The notes under the pieces are model-generated. The model saw only the letters and a list, made by a program, of their open reading frames with translations, was not told the DNA's origin and searched no databases. From assembly GCA_024666565.1 (NCBI GenBank), contig CP088295.1, positions 620,001-684,000 of the forward strand: 64,000 nucleotides of DNA. The letters are read 5' to 3'. The DNA comes from Svornostia abyssi. Its GTDB lineage: Bacteria > Actinomycetota > Thermoleophilia > Solirubrobacterales > Solirubrobacteraceae. Position numbers and translations under genes: made by a program. Positions within the stretch are counted from its first letter, which is position 1, and each line of letters opens with the position of its first letter. Below are positions 44,273-53,845 of this stretch, in pieces.

Positions 44273-45091
44273 GTGGGGAGAGTCGCCGGATACGCCGCGT
44301 CTGCGTCGCCGCAGCCGCCATGGCTGTGGATCGATCGCCTGGGCGGCTTCGCGGCGCTGGGGGCGCGCTGCACGGCGGAACTCGTCTCGCCCGGGATGTC
44401 GTGGCGCCGCGAGCTGATCCGGCAGGTGATCACCATCGTGCAGCGGTCCGTGGTGACGCTGTTCGTCATCAACCTCGCGTTCGGGTTCTCTGCGGCCGGT
44501 ATCTCGGCAGGCGGCGTGCTGGCGTCCTTCGGCGCGATCGACCGAGCCGCCGCGATCGTCCCGATCGTGTCGCTGCGCGAGGTCGGTGTGCTCGTGACCG
44601 CCTCCGTCGCCGCCGGAGCCATCGGCACGATGATCACCGCCGAGCTGGGCGCACGGAAGATCCGCGAGGAGCTCGACGCGCTCGCGGTGCTCGGCGTCGA
44701 TCCCATCCGCAACCTCGTGCTCCCGCGGGTCGTCGCGCTGGTGCTCATGATGCCGGTGCTCAACATGGTGGGGTTCCTCGCGAGCCTGCTCGGCGGCTAC
44801 CTCGGCATCGTCGGCTTCTACGGCGCGAACCCGGAGGCGTTCGCCCAGCAGCTGGTGACGAACACCGCCTGGCTGGATCTCTGGGCCAGCCAGGGCAAGG
44901 CGATCATCTTCGGCGTGATCATCGGCCTCGTGTCGGCCTACAAGGGGCTCTCCGTCAGCGGCTCGGCGGAGAGCGTCGGCCGGGCGGTCAACGAGTGCGT
45001 CGTCGCGAGCATCGTGGGCTGCGGCGCCGTCGGGCTGTTCTACTCCGCGCTGTTCCTCGCGATCAGCCCCGACATCGCGGTGCCGCGATGA
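44273..45091 (+). CDS. Mce operon MlaE/YrbE permease A
   Basis: A 272-aa permease of the MlaE/YrbE family, the membrane part of Mce lipid importers. It has about five hydrophobic helices and the conserved ITAELGARKIREELDALAVLGVDPIRNLVLPR loop. GTG 44273 follows GAGAGG; GTG 44228 is possible. It is followed by the second YrbE with ATGA overlap, the standard opening of an actinobacterial mce operon. Confidence 0.9.
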   Translation: MGRVAGYAASASPQPPWLWIDRLGGFAALGARCTAELVSPGMSWRRELIRQVITIVQRSVVTLFVINLAFGFSAAGISAGGVLASFGAIDRAAAIVPIVSLREVGVLVTASVAAGAIGTMITAELGARKIREELDALAVLGVDPIRNLVLPRVVALVLMMPVLNMVGFLASLLGGYLGIVGFYGANPEAFAQQLVTNTAWLDLWASQGKAIIFGVIIGLVSAYKGLSVSGSAESVGRAVNECVVASIVGCGAVGLFYSALFLAISPDIAVPR

Positions 45092-45870
45092 GCGCTTCGC
45101 GGCGGGGCGACCCGCTCTACGAGGTCGGCGACTACGCCGCCTTCGTCGCGACCGCCGTGCGGAACATCGGCCGCCTCGGCCCGTACGTCGGCGAGGTGCT
45201 CCGCCAGGCCAGCATCCTGGCGCTCGGCAGCACGCTCGTGATCGTCAGCATGGCGTTCGTCATGGGCGCGGCCTGCGGCCTCGAGGGGTCGGCCATCACG
45301 CGCGCCCTCGGCGGCGGGTCGCTCATCGGCATGCTCTCGGCGTTCTGCACGACGCGCGAGATCGTGCCGTTCATCTTCGGCTTCATCCTGGCCGCGAAGG
45401 TCGGCTGCGGCATCGTGGCCGAACTCGGTTCGATGCGCGTCCGTGAGGAGATCGACGCCATCGAGGTGATGGGCATCCCGTCGGTCGCCTATCTGGTGAG
45501 CAGCCGGCTGGTGGGGGCGCTCCTCGTCATCCCGCTGATCTACATCGTCGCCGTCCTGGCCGGGCAGTTCGGTGCGTGGATCATCACGGTCGGGTACTTC
45601 GGCGACGTCTCGCAGGGGACGTTCGAGCTCGGCTTCTACGCGATGCTCAGTCCGCTCGACCTCGTCTACTCGATGATCAAGGGGCTCGTGATCTCGATGC
45701 TGGTCATCAGCGTCGCGCTGTATTACGGGTTCACCGTGCGGGGCGGGCCGGTGGAGGTCGGGTTGGCCACCGCCCGGTCGATGGCCGTCAACCTCCCGCT
45801 CGCGACGCTGGCCAACACGTCCCTGACCCTGATCTTCTGGGGCATCGACCCCAACCTTCCGGTCGCATGA
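45088..45870 (+). CDS. Mce operon MlaE/YrbE permease B
   Basis: A 260-aa YrbE partner with GSMRVREEIDAIEVMGIPSVAYLVSSR as the conserved loop and a C terminus ending TLIFWGIDPNLPVA. It forms the heteromeric permease with YrbE-A. No ATPase (MceG/MlaF) gene lies in the operon; as in mycobacteria it may be encoded elsewhere. 4-bp overlaps on both sides. Confidence 0.92.
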   Translation: MSASRRGDPLYEVGDYAAFVATAVRNIGRLGPYVGEVLRQASILALGSTLVIVSMAFVMGAACGLEGSAITRALGGGSLIGMLSAFCTTREIVPFIFGFILAAKVGCGIVAELGSMRVREEIDAIEVMGIPSVAYLVSSRLVGALLVIPLIYIVAVLAGQFGAWIITVGYFGDVSQGTFELGFYAMLSPLDLVYSMIKGLVISMLVISVALYYGFTVRGGPVEVGLATARSMAVNLPLATLANTSLTLIFWGIDPNLPVA

Positions 45871-47189
45871 ATCGCAGCGTGCGTTGGATCGCTCCGGCCC
45901 TGATGGCCGTCGGCCTGCTCGTCGCCGGGACGGTCGTGTTGCGCTCGGGGTCGGACGAGTCGGGGCGGTGGGTCGTCGCACAGTTCGAGAGCGTCAACGG
46001 GCTGATCGAAGGTGCGCCGGTGCGGTCCGGCGGCCTGGAGGTCGGCCACGTCGAGGCCGTCAGGCTGAACGAGGAGGAGGTCCCCGAGGTCACGCTGCGC
46101 CTGGACGGCGGGTACGTCGTCCATGACGGCGCCACCGCGGACCTCGGCATGCTGTCCCAGGCGGGTCAGCTCAACCGCTACGTCGAGCTGAGCAGTGGGG
46201 GCGGGCGTCCCCTGGGCAACGGCGCGACGATCGGCCTCGAGCAGACCGATCAGCCCGTGGAGCTCGACGACGCGCTGGGCACCCTCACCCCCGAGGTGCG
46301 GGCCGACGTGCGGCGGATCGTCGCCGGGGTGGACCGTGGACTCGCCGGACGCGGGGGCGACATCTCGGCCACGCTGCAGCACAGCGATCGCGCGCTGCGC
46401 GAGACCTCCGACCTCATGGCGGACCTCGCAGCCGACGGCCCCGCGCTGCGGCGGCTGGTCCGAGCCAGCCAGACGCTCGTGACCGAACTGGCCCAGGACC
46501 CCGATGACCTGCAGGGGACGGCGAACGAGCTGGCGGGCACGCTTGCGGTCACCGCCGCCCGGCAGGAGGAACTCGCGGCGACAGTCGACGGTCTCGCGCC
46601 CGGCCTGCGGGGCGTCCGTCGATCGCTCGACGAGTTCGGAGCGGCGATTCCCGACCTGCGCCGGCTCAGTCGCAACGCGCAGCCGGCCGCGCGGGAGATC
46701 AAGCTGACGGCCCCGACGCTCGTGCGTCTGCTGCAGGTTGCGCCCGCCGGCTTGGGGAGTGTCGAGCAGCTTGCCCGCGAGGCGCCCCCGCGGCTCACGG
46801 CGACACGCCCGCTGCTGCGTGACCTCAAGCCCCTGCTCGTCCGGCTTCCGGGCGTGCTGAGGGACTTCGGCCCCGTCCTCGACGCGTTCCGCGCCCGCGC
46901 GCCCGATGCGTTCGGCTTCATCACGTTGCTCAACGACGCCGCCGCGAACTTCGACGTCAACGGGCACGGCGTGCGGCTGGCGACCATCTTCGGGTCCCCT
47001 CCCGCGGGAGAGGCCTCGCCGGCCGACAACCGAGAGGGCAAGCTCCCTGTGCCGTTCGACCGCCTGCCGGGCGCCGGCGCGAACGACCCGTGGACCGACT
47101 ACCGCACGTCGTTCATCGGCGACCGGCCGTGGGACTGGCGGGCTGCGGCCAAGCGCCAGGCGAATGAGCGCAAGGGCGGGACGCCGTGA
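45867..47189 (+). CDS. Mce family protein 1 of 6
   Basis: A 440-aa MlaD-domain protein. An N-terminal helix (WIAPALMAVGLLVAGTVVL) anchors it. The MCE domain at about 35-115 (FESVNGLIEGAPVRSGGLEVGHVEAV) is followed by a long helical region with repeated hydrophobic heptads. The six Mce proteins are thought to build a hexameric tunnel carrying lipids to the permease. 4-bp overlaps with neighbours. Confidence 0.9.
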   Translation: MNRSVRWIAPALMAVGLLVAGTVVLRSGSDESGRWVVAQFESVNGLIEGAPVRSGGLEVGHVEAVRLNEEEVPEVTLRLDGGYVVHDGATADLGMLSQAGQLNRYVELSSGGGRPLGNGATIGLEQTDQPVELDDALGTLTPEVRADVRRIVAGVDRGLAGRGGDISATLQHSDRALRETSDLMADLAADGPALRRLVRASQTLVTELAQDPDDLQGTANELAGTLAVTAARQEELAATVDGLAPGLRGVRRSLDEFGAAIPDLRRLSRNAQPAAREIKLTAPTLVRLLQVAPAGLGSVEQLAREAPPRLTATRPLLRDLKPLLVRLPGVLRDFGPVLDAFRARAPDAFGFITLLNDAAANFDVNGHGVRLATIFGSPPAGEASPADNREGKLPVPFDRLPGAGANDPWTDYRTSFIGDRPWDWRAAAKRQANERKGGTP

Positions 47190-48559
47190 ACCCGCGCGTC
47201 GCGCCCTGGGCGGGCTGGTCGATGGTGGTCGCGCTGCTCCTCTCGGTCGGGCTGCTCGTCGCGCTGTCGACGGGGAAGCTCCTCGTCTCCCAGCGCGGCG
47301 CGCTCGGCGGCAACCTCATCTACGCCAACTTCAAGAACGCCTGGCCGCTGGTGCCCGGGAGCACGGTGCGCGTCAACGGTGCGGTCGCGGGCACGGTGGA
47401 AAGCGTCGAACTGTCCGAGCAGGGAACGGCGAAGGTGGCCCTGCGCCTGCTCGCCGATACTCCCGCCCCGCGAGCCGACGCATCCGTGGCGATCCGGCAG
47501 GGCGACATCCTCGGCGACACGTACGCCGACCTCAAGCTCGGCAGCGCGGCGAACTCGCTCGGGGAACGTGCGATTCCCGCGACGCGCACGGTCGCCATGC
47601 CGCGGCTGGACGATCTCTTCAGCACGTTCCGCGAGCCCCAGCGGGACGGCATGCGCGCACTGGTCACGGAACTGGGCCGCGCGACCGAGCGCCGGGGCGA
47701 CGACCTCAACTCGGCGATCCTCGAACTCCGGCCGGGGTTCGAGGCGCTCGACGACCTCTTCACGGAGATGAACGGCCAGCAGACCGATCTGCGCACCGTG
47801 GTCGAGGAGTCCGACCGGCTGGTCGCTCAGCTGGCGGCCTCAGACCGGTCGCTGGATCGTGGCCTCGTCGCGCTCGACGGCGCGCTCGGCACCGTCGCCG
47901 CTCGCTCGGACAAGGTCGATCGAACCCTGGCGAAGGCGCCGTCGACGCTGCGCGCGTTGCGGTCCACGCTCGGTGACGTCGAGGCGGTTGCCCAGCGCAC
48001 CCAGCCGCTTGCCCGGACGCTGGACCGTGCGGCGCCTGAGCTGCGGGCCGCCGCGCCGCTGATCGCTCCCTTCGCCCGCGCCGTCCGGGTCTCGGTCAGC
48101 GAGCTGGAGCCCGCGGTCGACCGCACGCGCAGGACGCTGGTCGCGGCCGAACCGGTCACCAAACGGCTGAAGGACCTGAGCCCCGCCGAGGTCCTGCTCC
48201 CCGCCTCCGGGCTGCTGCGCGTCCTCGCGCCGGTGTTCGGCGAGGGGGCGAAGGTGCTGTTCGGCGCCAAGAGCTACGGCCGCAACACGAAGGGCGAGGT
48301 CGGGCTGGGCGCGATCGTCGCCGAGCGGGGAGACCCGCCCGTCACGCCCAACGAGGACCCGCGCCGGTACATGGCCCGCCTGGCGTTCGTCCTGACCTGC
48401 GAGACCTTCGGTGTGCCGATCCGCCCCGGGTGCCTCGGCGACATCATCAACCTGGGCGTTCCGCTGGACGAGTCCCTCATCGCCTCCCGAGCCGCGCGCA
48501 GCGCGACCGGCGCAGCCACCGACTCGGAGCGCCAGCTCCTGGACTACCTCCTGCGATGA
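47186..48559 (+). CDS. Mce family protein 2 of 6
   Basis: A 457-aa Mce protein: N-terminal helix MVVALLLSVGLLVALSTGKL, MCE domain (YANFKNAWPLVPGSTVRVNGAVAG), a long helical barrel region, and a C-terminal domain with two cysteines (LTCETFGVPIRPGCLGDI). GTG start overlapping the previous gene by 4 bp. Confidence 0.9.
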   Translation: MNPRVAPWAGWSMVVALLLSVGLLVALSTGKLLVSQRGALGGNLIYANFKNAWPLVPGSTVRVNGAVAGTVESVELSEQGTAKVALRLLADTPAPRADASVAIRQGDILGDTYADLKLGSAANSLGERAIPATRTVAMPRLDDLFSTFREPQRDGMRALVTELGRATERRGDDLNSAILELRPGFEALDDLFTEMNGQQTDLRTVVEESDRLVAQLAASDRSLDRGLVALDGALGTVAARSDKVDRTLAKAPSTLRALRSTLGDVEAVAQRTQPLARTLDRAAPELRAAAPLIAPFARAVRVSVSELEPAVDRTRRTLVAAEPVTKRLKDLSPAEVLLPASGLLRVLAPVFGEGAKVLFGAKSYGRNTKGEVGLGAIVAERGDPPVTPNEDPRRYMARLAFVLTCETFGVPIRPGCLGDIINLGVPLDESLIASRAARSATGAATDSERQLLDYLLR

Positions 48560-49833
48560 CCCGCGCTCGCCAGCATCGTCGCGCTCGCCCGTTCGCCAAC
48601 GCCGCCGGTCGGCTCACGGCGCATCCGCGGCTGCTCGGGTTGGTGGTGGTCGCCATCGCGGCGGTCGGCGCATACATCGTCGCGCTGTCGGTGAACGGCG
48701 TCCCGTTCCAGGACCGCTACCGCGTCACGGTCCAGCTCCCGCCAGGCGCCCCTCCGCTCGACGAGAACGACCAGGTCCGGATCGCCGGTCAGCGCGCCGG
48801 CCTGGTCCGCACGACGCGGCCGGGCCTCGACGGAACCGAGCTGGACATCGAGATGACGGGGCAGTACTGGCCGCTCGGCGACCAGACCACGGCGATGATC
48901 CGGGTCAAGCCGGGCACCGGCCTGACCTTCATCGACCTGCGGCCCGCCGGCTCGGCGACGCTCCCGGAGGGCGGGGTGATCCCTGCCTCCCGCGTGCGGG
49001 CGGGGACCACGTTGACCGACGTGGCCGAGACGTTCACGGACTCGACGCAGCGCGCGATGTCGGGCACGATCGTGTCGGCCGGATCGGCCGTCGCCGGGCA
49101 GGGCGATGACCTCAACGCCGCGCTGCGCGAGCTGCCGCGCGTGCTCGACGAGGGCGTCCCCCTGCTGGACGCCTTGACGCCCCGCCCGGGGGAGCTGGCC
49201 GGCCTGCTCACCGACGGCGGCCAGGTTGCGGGCGCGCTCGGCGCCTCCGGTCAGCTGCCGTCCATGCTCGAGAACACGTCCGAAACCGTCGGCGCGCTCG
49301 ATCGCCGCCGCGATGATCTGGGCAGACTGCTCGACCGCACCCCGCCGGCCTTCGAGCGCCTCGTCGCAGTCGAGCCGCGCCTCGCCGTGTTCCTCGCGCG
49401 GCTCGAGCGTCTGGTCGGCGACGTCTCGCCGATGGCGGAGTCCCTGGAGCGGGAGCTGCCCGCCCTGCGGCGGCTGCTGGCCACGGGCCCCACCCTGCAG
49501 CGCGCGGCGCAGCGACTCGGGCCCGCGGCCGCCCAGGCGCTGGCCTCCGCGCCGGACGCCATGACCGCCCTAGACGGACCGGTCCAGCTCATCCCGCCGC
49601 TGGTCGATGAGATCGACGCGATCCTTGCGGTGCTGTTGCCCTACAAGGCCGACCTGCGCGATGGGGTCGCCGGGCTCACGGCGTCGACATCGATCCCCTT
49701 CGCCGAAGGCCCGTCGGCGCCGGGCAGCCCGGTGGTCCGGGCGATGCCGGGGCTGGCCTGCAGCGCCAAGCGCAACCCGTACCCGGAGCCGGGCGCGTGG
49801 GTCGAGGACAAGGGAGAGCGCGGCAAGTGCTAG
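48556..49833 (+). CDS. Mce family protein 3 of 6
   Basis: A 425-aa Mce protein with one N-terminal helix (LLGLVVVAIAAVGAYIVALS) and an MCE domain with LDENDQVRIAGQRAGLVR. A helical middle follows, then a C-terminal motif CSAKRNPYPEPGAW. The NPYPEPG motif recurs at the end of Mce 6. ATGA overlap upstream. Confidence 0.9.
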   Translation: MTRARQHRRARPFANAAGRLTAHPRLLGLVVVAIAAVGAYIVALSVNGVPFQDRYRVTVQLPPGAPPLDENDQVRIAGQRAGLVRTTRPGLDGTELDIEMTGQYWPLGDQTTAMIRVKPGTGLTFIDLRPAGSATLPEGGVIPASRVRAGTTLTDVAETFTDSTQRAMSGTIVSAGSAVAGQGDDLNAALRELPRVLDEGVPLLDALTPRPGELAGLLTDGGQVAGALGASGQLPSMLENTSETVGALDRRRDDLGRLLDRTPPAFERLVAVEPRLAVFLARLERLVGDVSPMAESLERELPALRRLLATGPTLQRAAQRLGPAAAQALASAPDAMTALDGPVQLIPPLVDEIDAILAVLLPYKADLRDGVAGLTASTSIPFAEGPSAPGSPVVRAMPGLACSAKRNPYPEPGAWVEDKGERGKC

Positions 49834-49841
49834 GCCGAGGC

Positions 49842-51134
49842 ATGAGCGCGCTGACGAGACGCCGCGTGGTCGGCGCGCTGATCGTCGTGCTGACCCCGAT
49901 CGCCGTCGCCGTCGCGACCGTCCGGCCGACGCCCGGCGGCAGCGCGGATCAGACCGTGTACGTCGTCTTCGACGACATCCGGGGCCTGGCGAAGGTCAAC
50001 CGTGACGTGCGCATCGCGGGCGTCGACGTCGGGACGATCGGCACCGTCACCCGCGTGGGGGACGACGCCGAAGCCGAGCTCGTGCTCACCGCCGAGGCGG
50101 GAGAGATCTATCGCGACGCGACCGCCGAGCTCCGCCCGCACGCGGCGTTCGAGGGCGACGCGTGGGTCGACCTCGAACCCGGCACGCCCGGGGCCGGTCC
50201 GCTGCAGGACGGCAGGATCCCGAAGGAGCAGACGTCGGTGTACGAGCCGCTCGACCGGGCGGTGCGCTTCCTCGACCCGCCGCGGCGTGACGCGATCGCG
50301 GCCGGGACCGGGGAGCTCGCGAAGGCCCAGGGACCGCGGGTCGAGCGCGCCGTCGGCGACACACTCGAGGAGCTGCCGGAGCTGGTTCGTGCCGTGCCGC
50401 CGGCAGCCCGCGCGGCGCAGGGCCCGGGCGGCGACGAGCTGCGCTCGTCGATCCGTGACCTGTCGTCGGCCGCCACGGTGCTCGGGGAGCGCTCGCAGAC
50501 CGTGGCCGGGATCGTCACGGACACGCGCCGGACGCTTGCCGCGGCGAACACCGATGACCGTGCGCCGCTCGACGACTCCCTCGAGGCCATCCCGGGCACG
50601 ATCGCCGAGCTGCGGCGCGGATCGGACGCGGTCCCCGCACTCATGGCGCGCGTGCGGCGCACGAGCCGTGAGCTCGACCCGGCCCTGCCGGAGCTGACCG
50701 CGTTGCTCCGTGAGGGGCGTCCCGTCCTCGCCCAGGCCACGCCGGTGCTCCGGGACGCGCCGCCACTGGCGCGCGACGTGCAGCTCATCCTTGACGACCT
50801 CGCCCGCTCGACCCCGGCGATGCGCGCGATGGTCCGGTCGGTGCTGGAGGCGGTGGTCACCATCGAATCCGACGCGCTCCCGGTGCTCCTGCGCGACTCG
50901 ACGCTCGGGCGGCCCACGTACGAGCAGTTCCTCTCGGCCGCCGCGGGACTCACGGCTGCGCTGGCGAACTTCCAGCCCGGCGGGAGCCAGTACATCGGGA
51001 AGGGGCACTGGGCGCGCGTCGGCGGCGACCTGCGCAGCGTGATCGCCAGCGTCACCTCGAACGGACCCGGTGCGGCCGAGCGGTGCCGCGCCCGCGTGCG
51101 GCGCACCACCCCGAGCGGCGAGGTGTGCGGCTGA
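49842..51134 (+). CDS. Mce family protein 4 of 6
   Basis: A 430-aa Mce protein: helix VVGALIVVLTPIAVAVATV, then MCE domain VYVVFDDIRGLAKVNRDVRI with AGVDVGTIG. It ends with a basic tail and two cysteines. ATG 49842 is chosen; GTG 49827, which would overlap the previous gene by 7 bp, has a good GGAGAG upstream and may be the real start. Confidence 0.88.
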   Translation: MSALTRRRVVGALIVVLTPIAVAVATVRPTPGGSADQTVYVVFDDIRGLAKVNRDVRIAGVDVGTIGTVTRVGDDAEAELVLTAEAGEIYRDATAELRPHAAFEGDAWVDLEPGTPGAGPLQDGRIPKEQTSVYEPLDRAVRFLDPPRRDAIAAGTGELAKAQGPRVERAVGDTLEELPELVRAVPPAARAAQGPGGDELRSSIRDLSSAATVLGERSQTVAGIVTDTRRTLAAANTDDRAPLDDSLEAIPGTIAELRRGSDAVPALMARVRRTSRELDPALPELTALLREGRPVLAQATPVLRDAPPLARDVQLILDDLARSTPAMRAMVRSVLEAVVTIESDALPVLLRDSTLGRPTYEQFLSAAAGLTAALANFQPGGSQYIGKGHWARVGGDLRSVIASVTSNGPGAAERCRARVRRTTPSGEVCG

Positions 51135-52535
51135 TGGGCAGCCTGCCGATGGCGCGGACCGCCGCGCTCGCCCTCATCGTCGCCACGGTCATCGGCGGGC
51201 TCTTCACGCTGCGCAAGCTCGACCTGAAGCTCCCGTTCACGGCCGACCCGTACACGCTGGACGTCCACCTCGTCGATGCGGCCGGGCTCTCGCGGTCGCA
51301 GAACCCGCTCGTGACCGTGGCGGGCATCCGCGTGGGCCGGGTGACGAAGGTCAAGCTGCGTCACGGCGAGGCGGTCGTGTCGCTCAGGCTCGACCCGGAG
51401 GTCGACGGCAAGATCTTCCGCGACGCGCGTGTGACCGTCCGGCCCACGGGCGTGATCCCGGTCCTCACCGTGAACGTCGAGCCGGGGACCCCGGCGGCCG
51501 GCGCGCTGCCCAGCGCGGGCGTGATCCCCGCCGACCGGACCACGAGCTACGTGGCGGCGGACAAGCTGCTCTCGGTGCTCGACACCGACACGCGCGCCTA
51601 TCTTCAGGTGCTGGTCTCGCAGGTCGATGTCGCGCTGCGCGGGCGCGGAGGCGACCTCGAGCGCACCCTCATCGCGGCGGCGCCGATGGCACAGGACGGC
51701 CGGCGGGTCGCCGAGGTCCTGGCGCAGCGACGGCGGCTGGTCGAGCGGCTGGTCGGCAACCTCGCGCAGGTGTCGAGCACGCTCGCGCGCCGCCGCGTCG
51801 AGCTGGCCCGGGTCGTCGACGCCCGGCGGCGACGTGGTCGGGGTGACGTCGGCCCGCTCGGATGAGCTCGCGGCCGCGATGCGCGAGCTGCCGGCGACGC
51901 TGGCGCGAACGGAGGCGGCCGCGCGGGAGCTGCGTGCGCTCGCCGGCCCGCTCAGCACCGGGCTCGACGGGGTCTCGCCGGCGCTCCGCAGCCTGCCCGC
52001 GGGGCTGCGCGAGATGCGCGGCACCCTCCCTGGGGCACGCCGCCTCCTCGACGACCTCGCCGAGCTCGAGCGCCTGGGCCGCAGCCAGCTGCCGGCGATC
52101 CGCGAGTTCACGAGGGAACTCGGCTCGTCGGCCGCCGAGGCCCTGCCCGGGATCAAGGACGGCCAGGCGACCGTCAACACCCTCGCCGCCAACGCCGAGG
52201 GCGTGGCGCAGACCGCCGACGTGATCAGCGGCGCCACGTCGATGCGTGACATGAACGGCACGTACGCCCGCGGCCAGGTCACGTCGGTCGAGCCGCTCAA
52301 GGCCGAGAACTTCGGTCTCAACGTCCCCGCGGGGGCGGCGCAGCCCGGCCGGTCGGCACGTTCGCGCAGCCGCGACCGCGCGGCGATGACCGAGCTCCAG
52401 CGCACGGTCGCCGCGCTCCTCGAGCGCCGGTGCCTGCGGGACGAGCTGTCGTGCATGCTGCGCGTGTCGACGCCCGGCCTGCCCGGCAACGAGTCGGTGG
52501 CCGTGCCGCGCGCTGAGCGGAAGGATCGCCCGTGA
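51134..52535 (+). CDS. Mce family protein 5 of 6, frameshifted in the middle
   Basis: N-terminal helix TAALALIVATVIGGLFTLRK, MCE domain (VDAAGLSRSQNPLVTVAGIR), then a helical region. The frame breaks at GCCCGGC 51821-51827. Restoring GCCGGC joins RVELARVVDA to GGDVVGVTSARSDELAAAMR and gives about 466 aa, the normal Mce size. Since the other five mce genes are intact, an indel error is likelier than a true pseudogene. The ATG overlaps the previous stop by one base. Confidence 0.85.
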
Positions 52536-53845
52536 GTCGCGAGGTCTCGGTCCGCGGAGTGGTGCTCGTCCTGGTGCTGATCGCGGTGACCGGCGCGAGC
52601 TTCCTGCTGTTCAACCGCGCGTTCGGGGGCCCCGCCGGCCGTATCGGCGAGTCCCGGTACGAGGTGACGGTGGTGATGGACCAGACCGGTCAGCTGCTCG
52701 AGCGCTCCCTCGTGATGGTCAAGGGCGTTCCGGTCGGCGAGGTCACGAAGGTCGACGGCACGCCAGAGCGCACGCAGGTCACGCTGACGGTGAAGCCGGA
52801 ATACGCGCCGCTGCGACAGGGCGCGCACATCCGCCTCGGGACGCGGACCGCGTTCGGCGAGGCGTATCTGCGACTGGACCGGGGCCGGCCCGGCGGGACG
52901 CCGCTCCCCTCGGGCAGCACCATCGCCAACGTCGACACGGTCGAAACCGACGAAGCGCTGAACGTTCTGGGTCCGCAGACGCGCAAGAACGCAGCGTCCC
53001 TCCTGCAGACCGTGGACAGCGGGATCGCCCGGGGCGACGACCCGGAGCGGCTGCGAGCCACGGTCGCCGAGGTCAGGACGACGGTGCGGCAGGTGCGCCG
53101 CCTGACGCGCGTGCTCGAGGGCCAGGAGACGGAGCTGGCCCGCCTCGTCGGGGACGGCAGCACGCTGGTCGATGCGCTCGCCCAGCGCGACCGCGAGCTG
53201 CGCTCCATCGTCACCGATGGCAACGCGACCACGCAGGCGCTCGCGGACCGGACCGACCGGCTCGAGGCCGCGGTCACGGAGGCGTCGCTGACCGTCGCGG
53301 CGGCCGATGACGTGCTGACCGAACTCCCCGGGCTGATCGACGACGCCGAGCCGGCGATGGTCGACCTCGCCGCCGCGGCGCGGGAGCTGCGCCCGGTGAT
53401 CGACCAGGCCGGCCCCACCGTCCGCGCGGCCGGCGGGCTCGTCGACAGCCTCCCGAAGCTCGCCGACGCCGCCGTGCCGGCACTGAAGGACGCCGAGCCC
53501 GTCGTCGCCGCGCTCCCCGGGGTGTCGTCGTGGCTCGTCCCCGCGCTGCGCAACCTCATCCCGATGATGGGATGGCTGCGGCCTCGTGCCCGCGACTACG
53601 CCGCGGCGTTCGCGAACGTCGCCTCCGTCACCAACAGCGGTGACAGCACCGGGCCGTGGCTCCGCGCCTTCCCGACCCTTGATCCGGTCGAGATCGTGAC
53701 CCGCCCGACCCGGTGCGCGCCCGAGGACAGCGGCCGGTGGGGCAACGTCTGCACCAACCCGTACCCGGAACCCGGCGACGCGCTCGACCCGCAACCCGCC
53801 AAGGAACGCCCGTTCCCTCGCCTTCTCCCGTACCCGGAGCCGTGA
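52532..53845 (+). CDS. Mce family protein 6 of 6
   Basis: A 437-aa Mce protein: helix VVLVLVLIAVTGASFLLF, MCE domain (VVMDQTGQLLERSLVMVKGV and PVGEVTKV), long helical part, and C terminus CTNPYPEPGDALDPQP with NPYPEPG as in Mce 3. GTG start overlapping the previous gene by 4 bp. It overlaps the following secreted-protein gene by one base, so that gene belongs to the operon. Confidence 0.9.
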   Translation: MSREVSVRGVVLVLVLIAVTGASFLLFNRAFGGPAGRIGESRYEVTVVMDQTGQLLERSLVMVKGVPVGEVTKVDGTPERTQVTLTVKPEYAPLRQGAHIRLGTRTAFGEAYLRLDRGRPGGTPLPSGSTIANVDTVETDEALNVLGPQTRKNAASLLQTVDSGIARGDDPERLRATVAEVRTTVRQVRRLTRVLEGQETELARLVGDGSTLVDALAQRDRELRSIVTDGNATTQALADRTDRLEAAVTEASLTVAAADDVLTELPGLIDDAEPAMVDLAAAARELRPVIDQAGPTVRAAGGLVDSLPKLADAAVPALKDAEPVVAALPGVSSWLVPALRNLIPMMGWLRPRARDYAAAFANVASVTNSGDSTGPWLRAFPTLDPVEIVTRPTRCAPEDSGRWGNVCTNPYPEPGDALDPQPAKERPFPRLLPYPEP

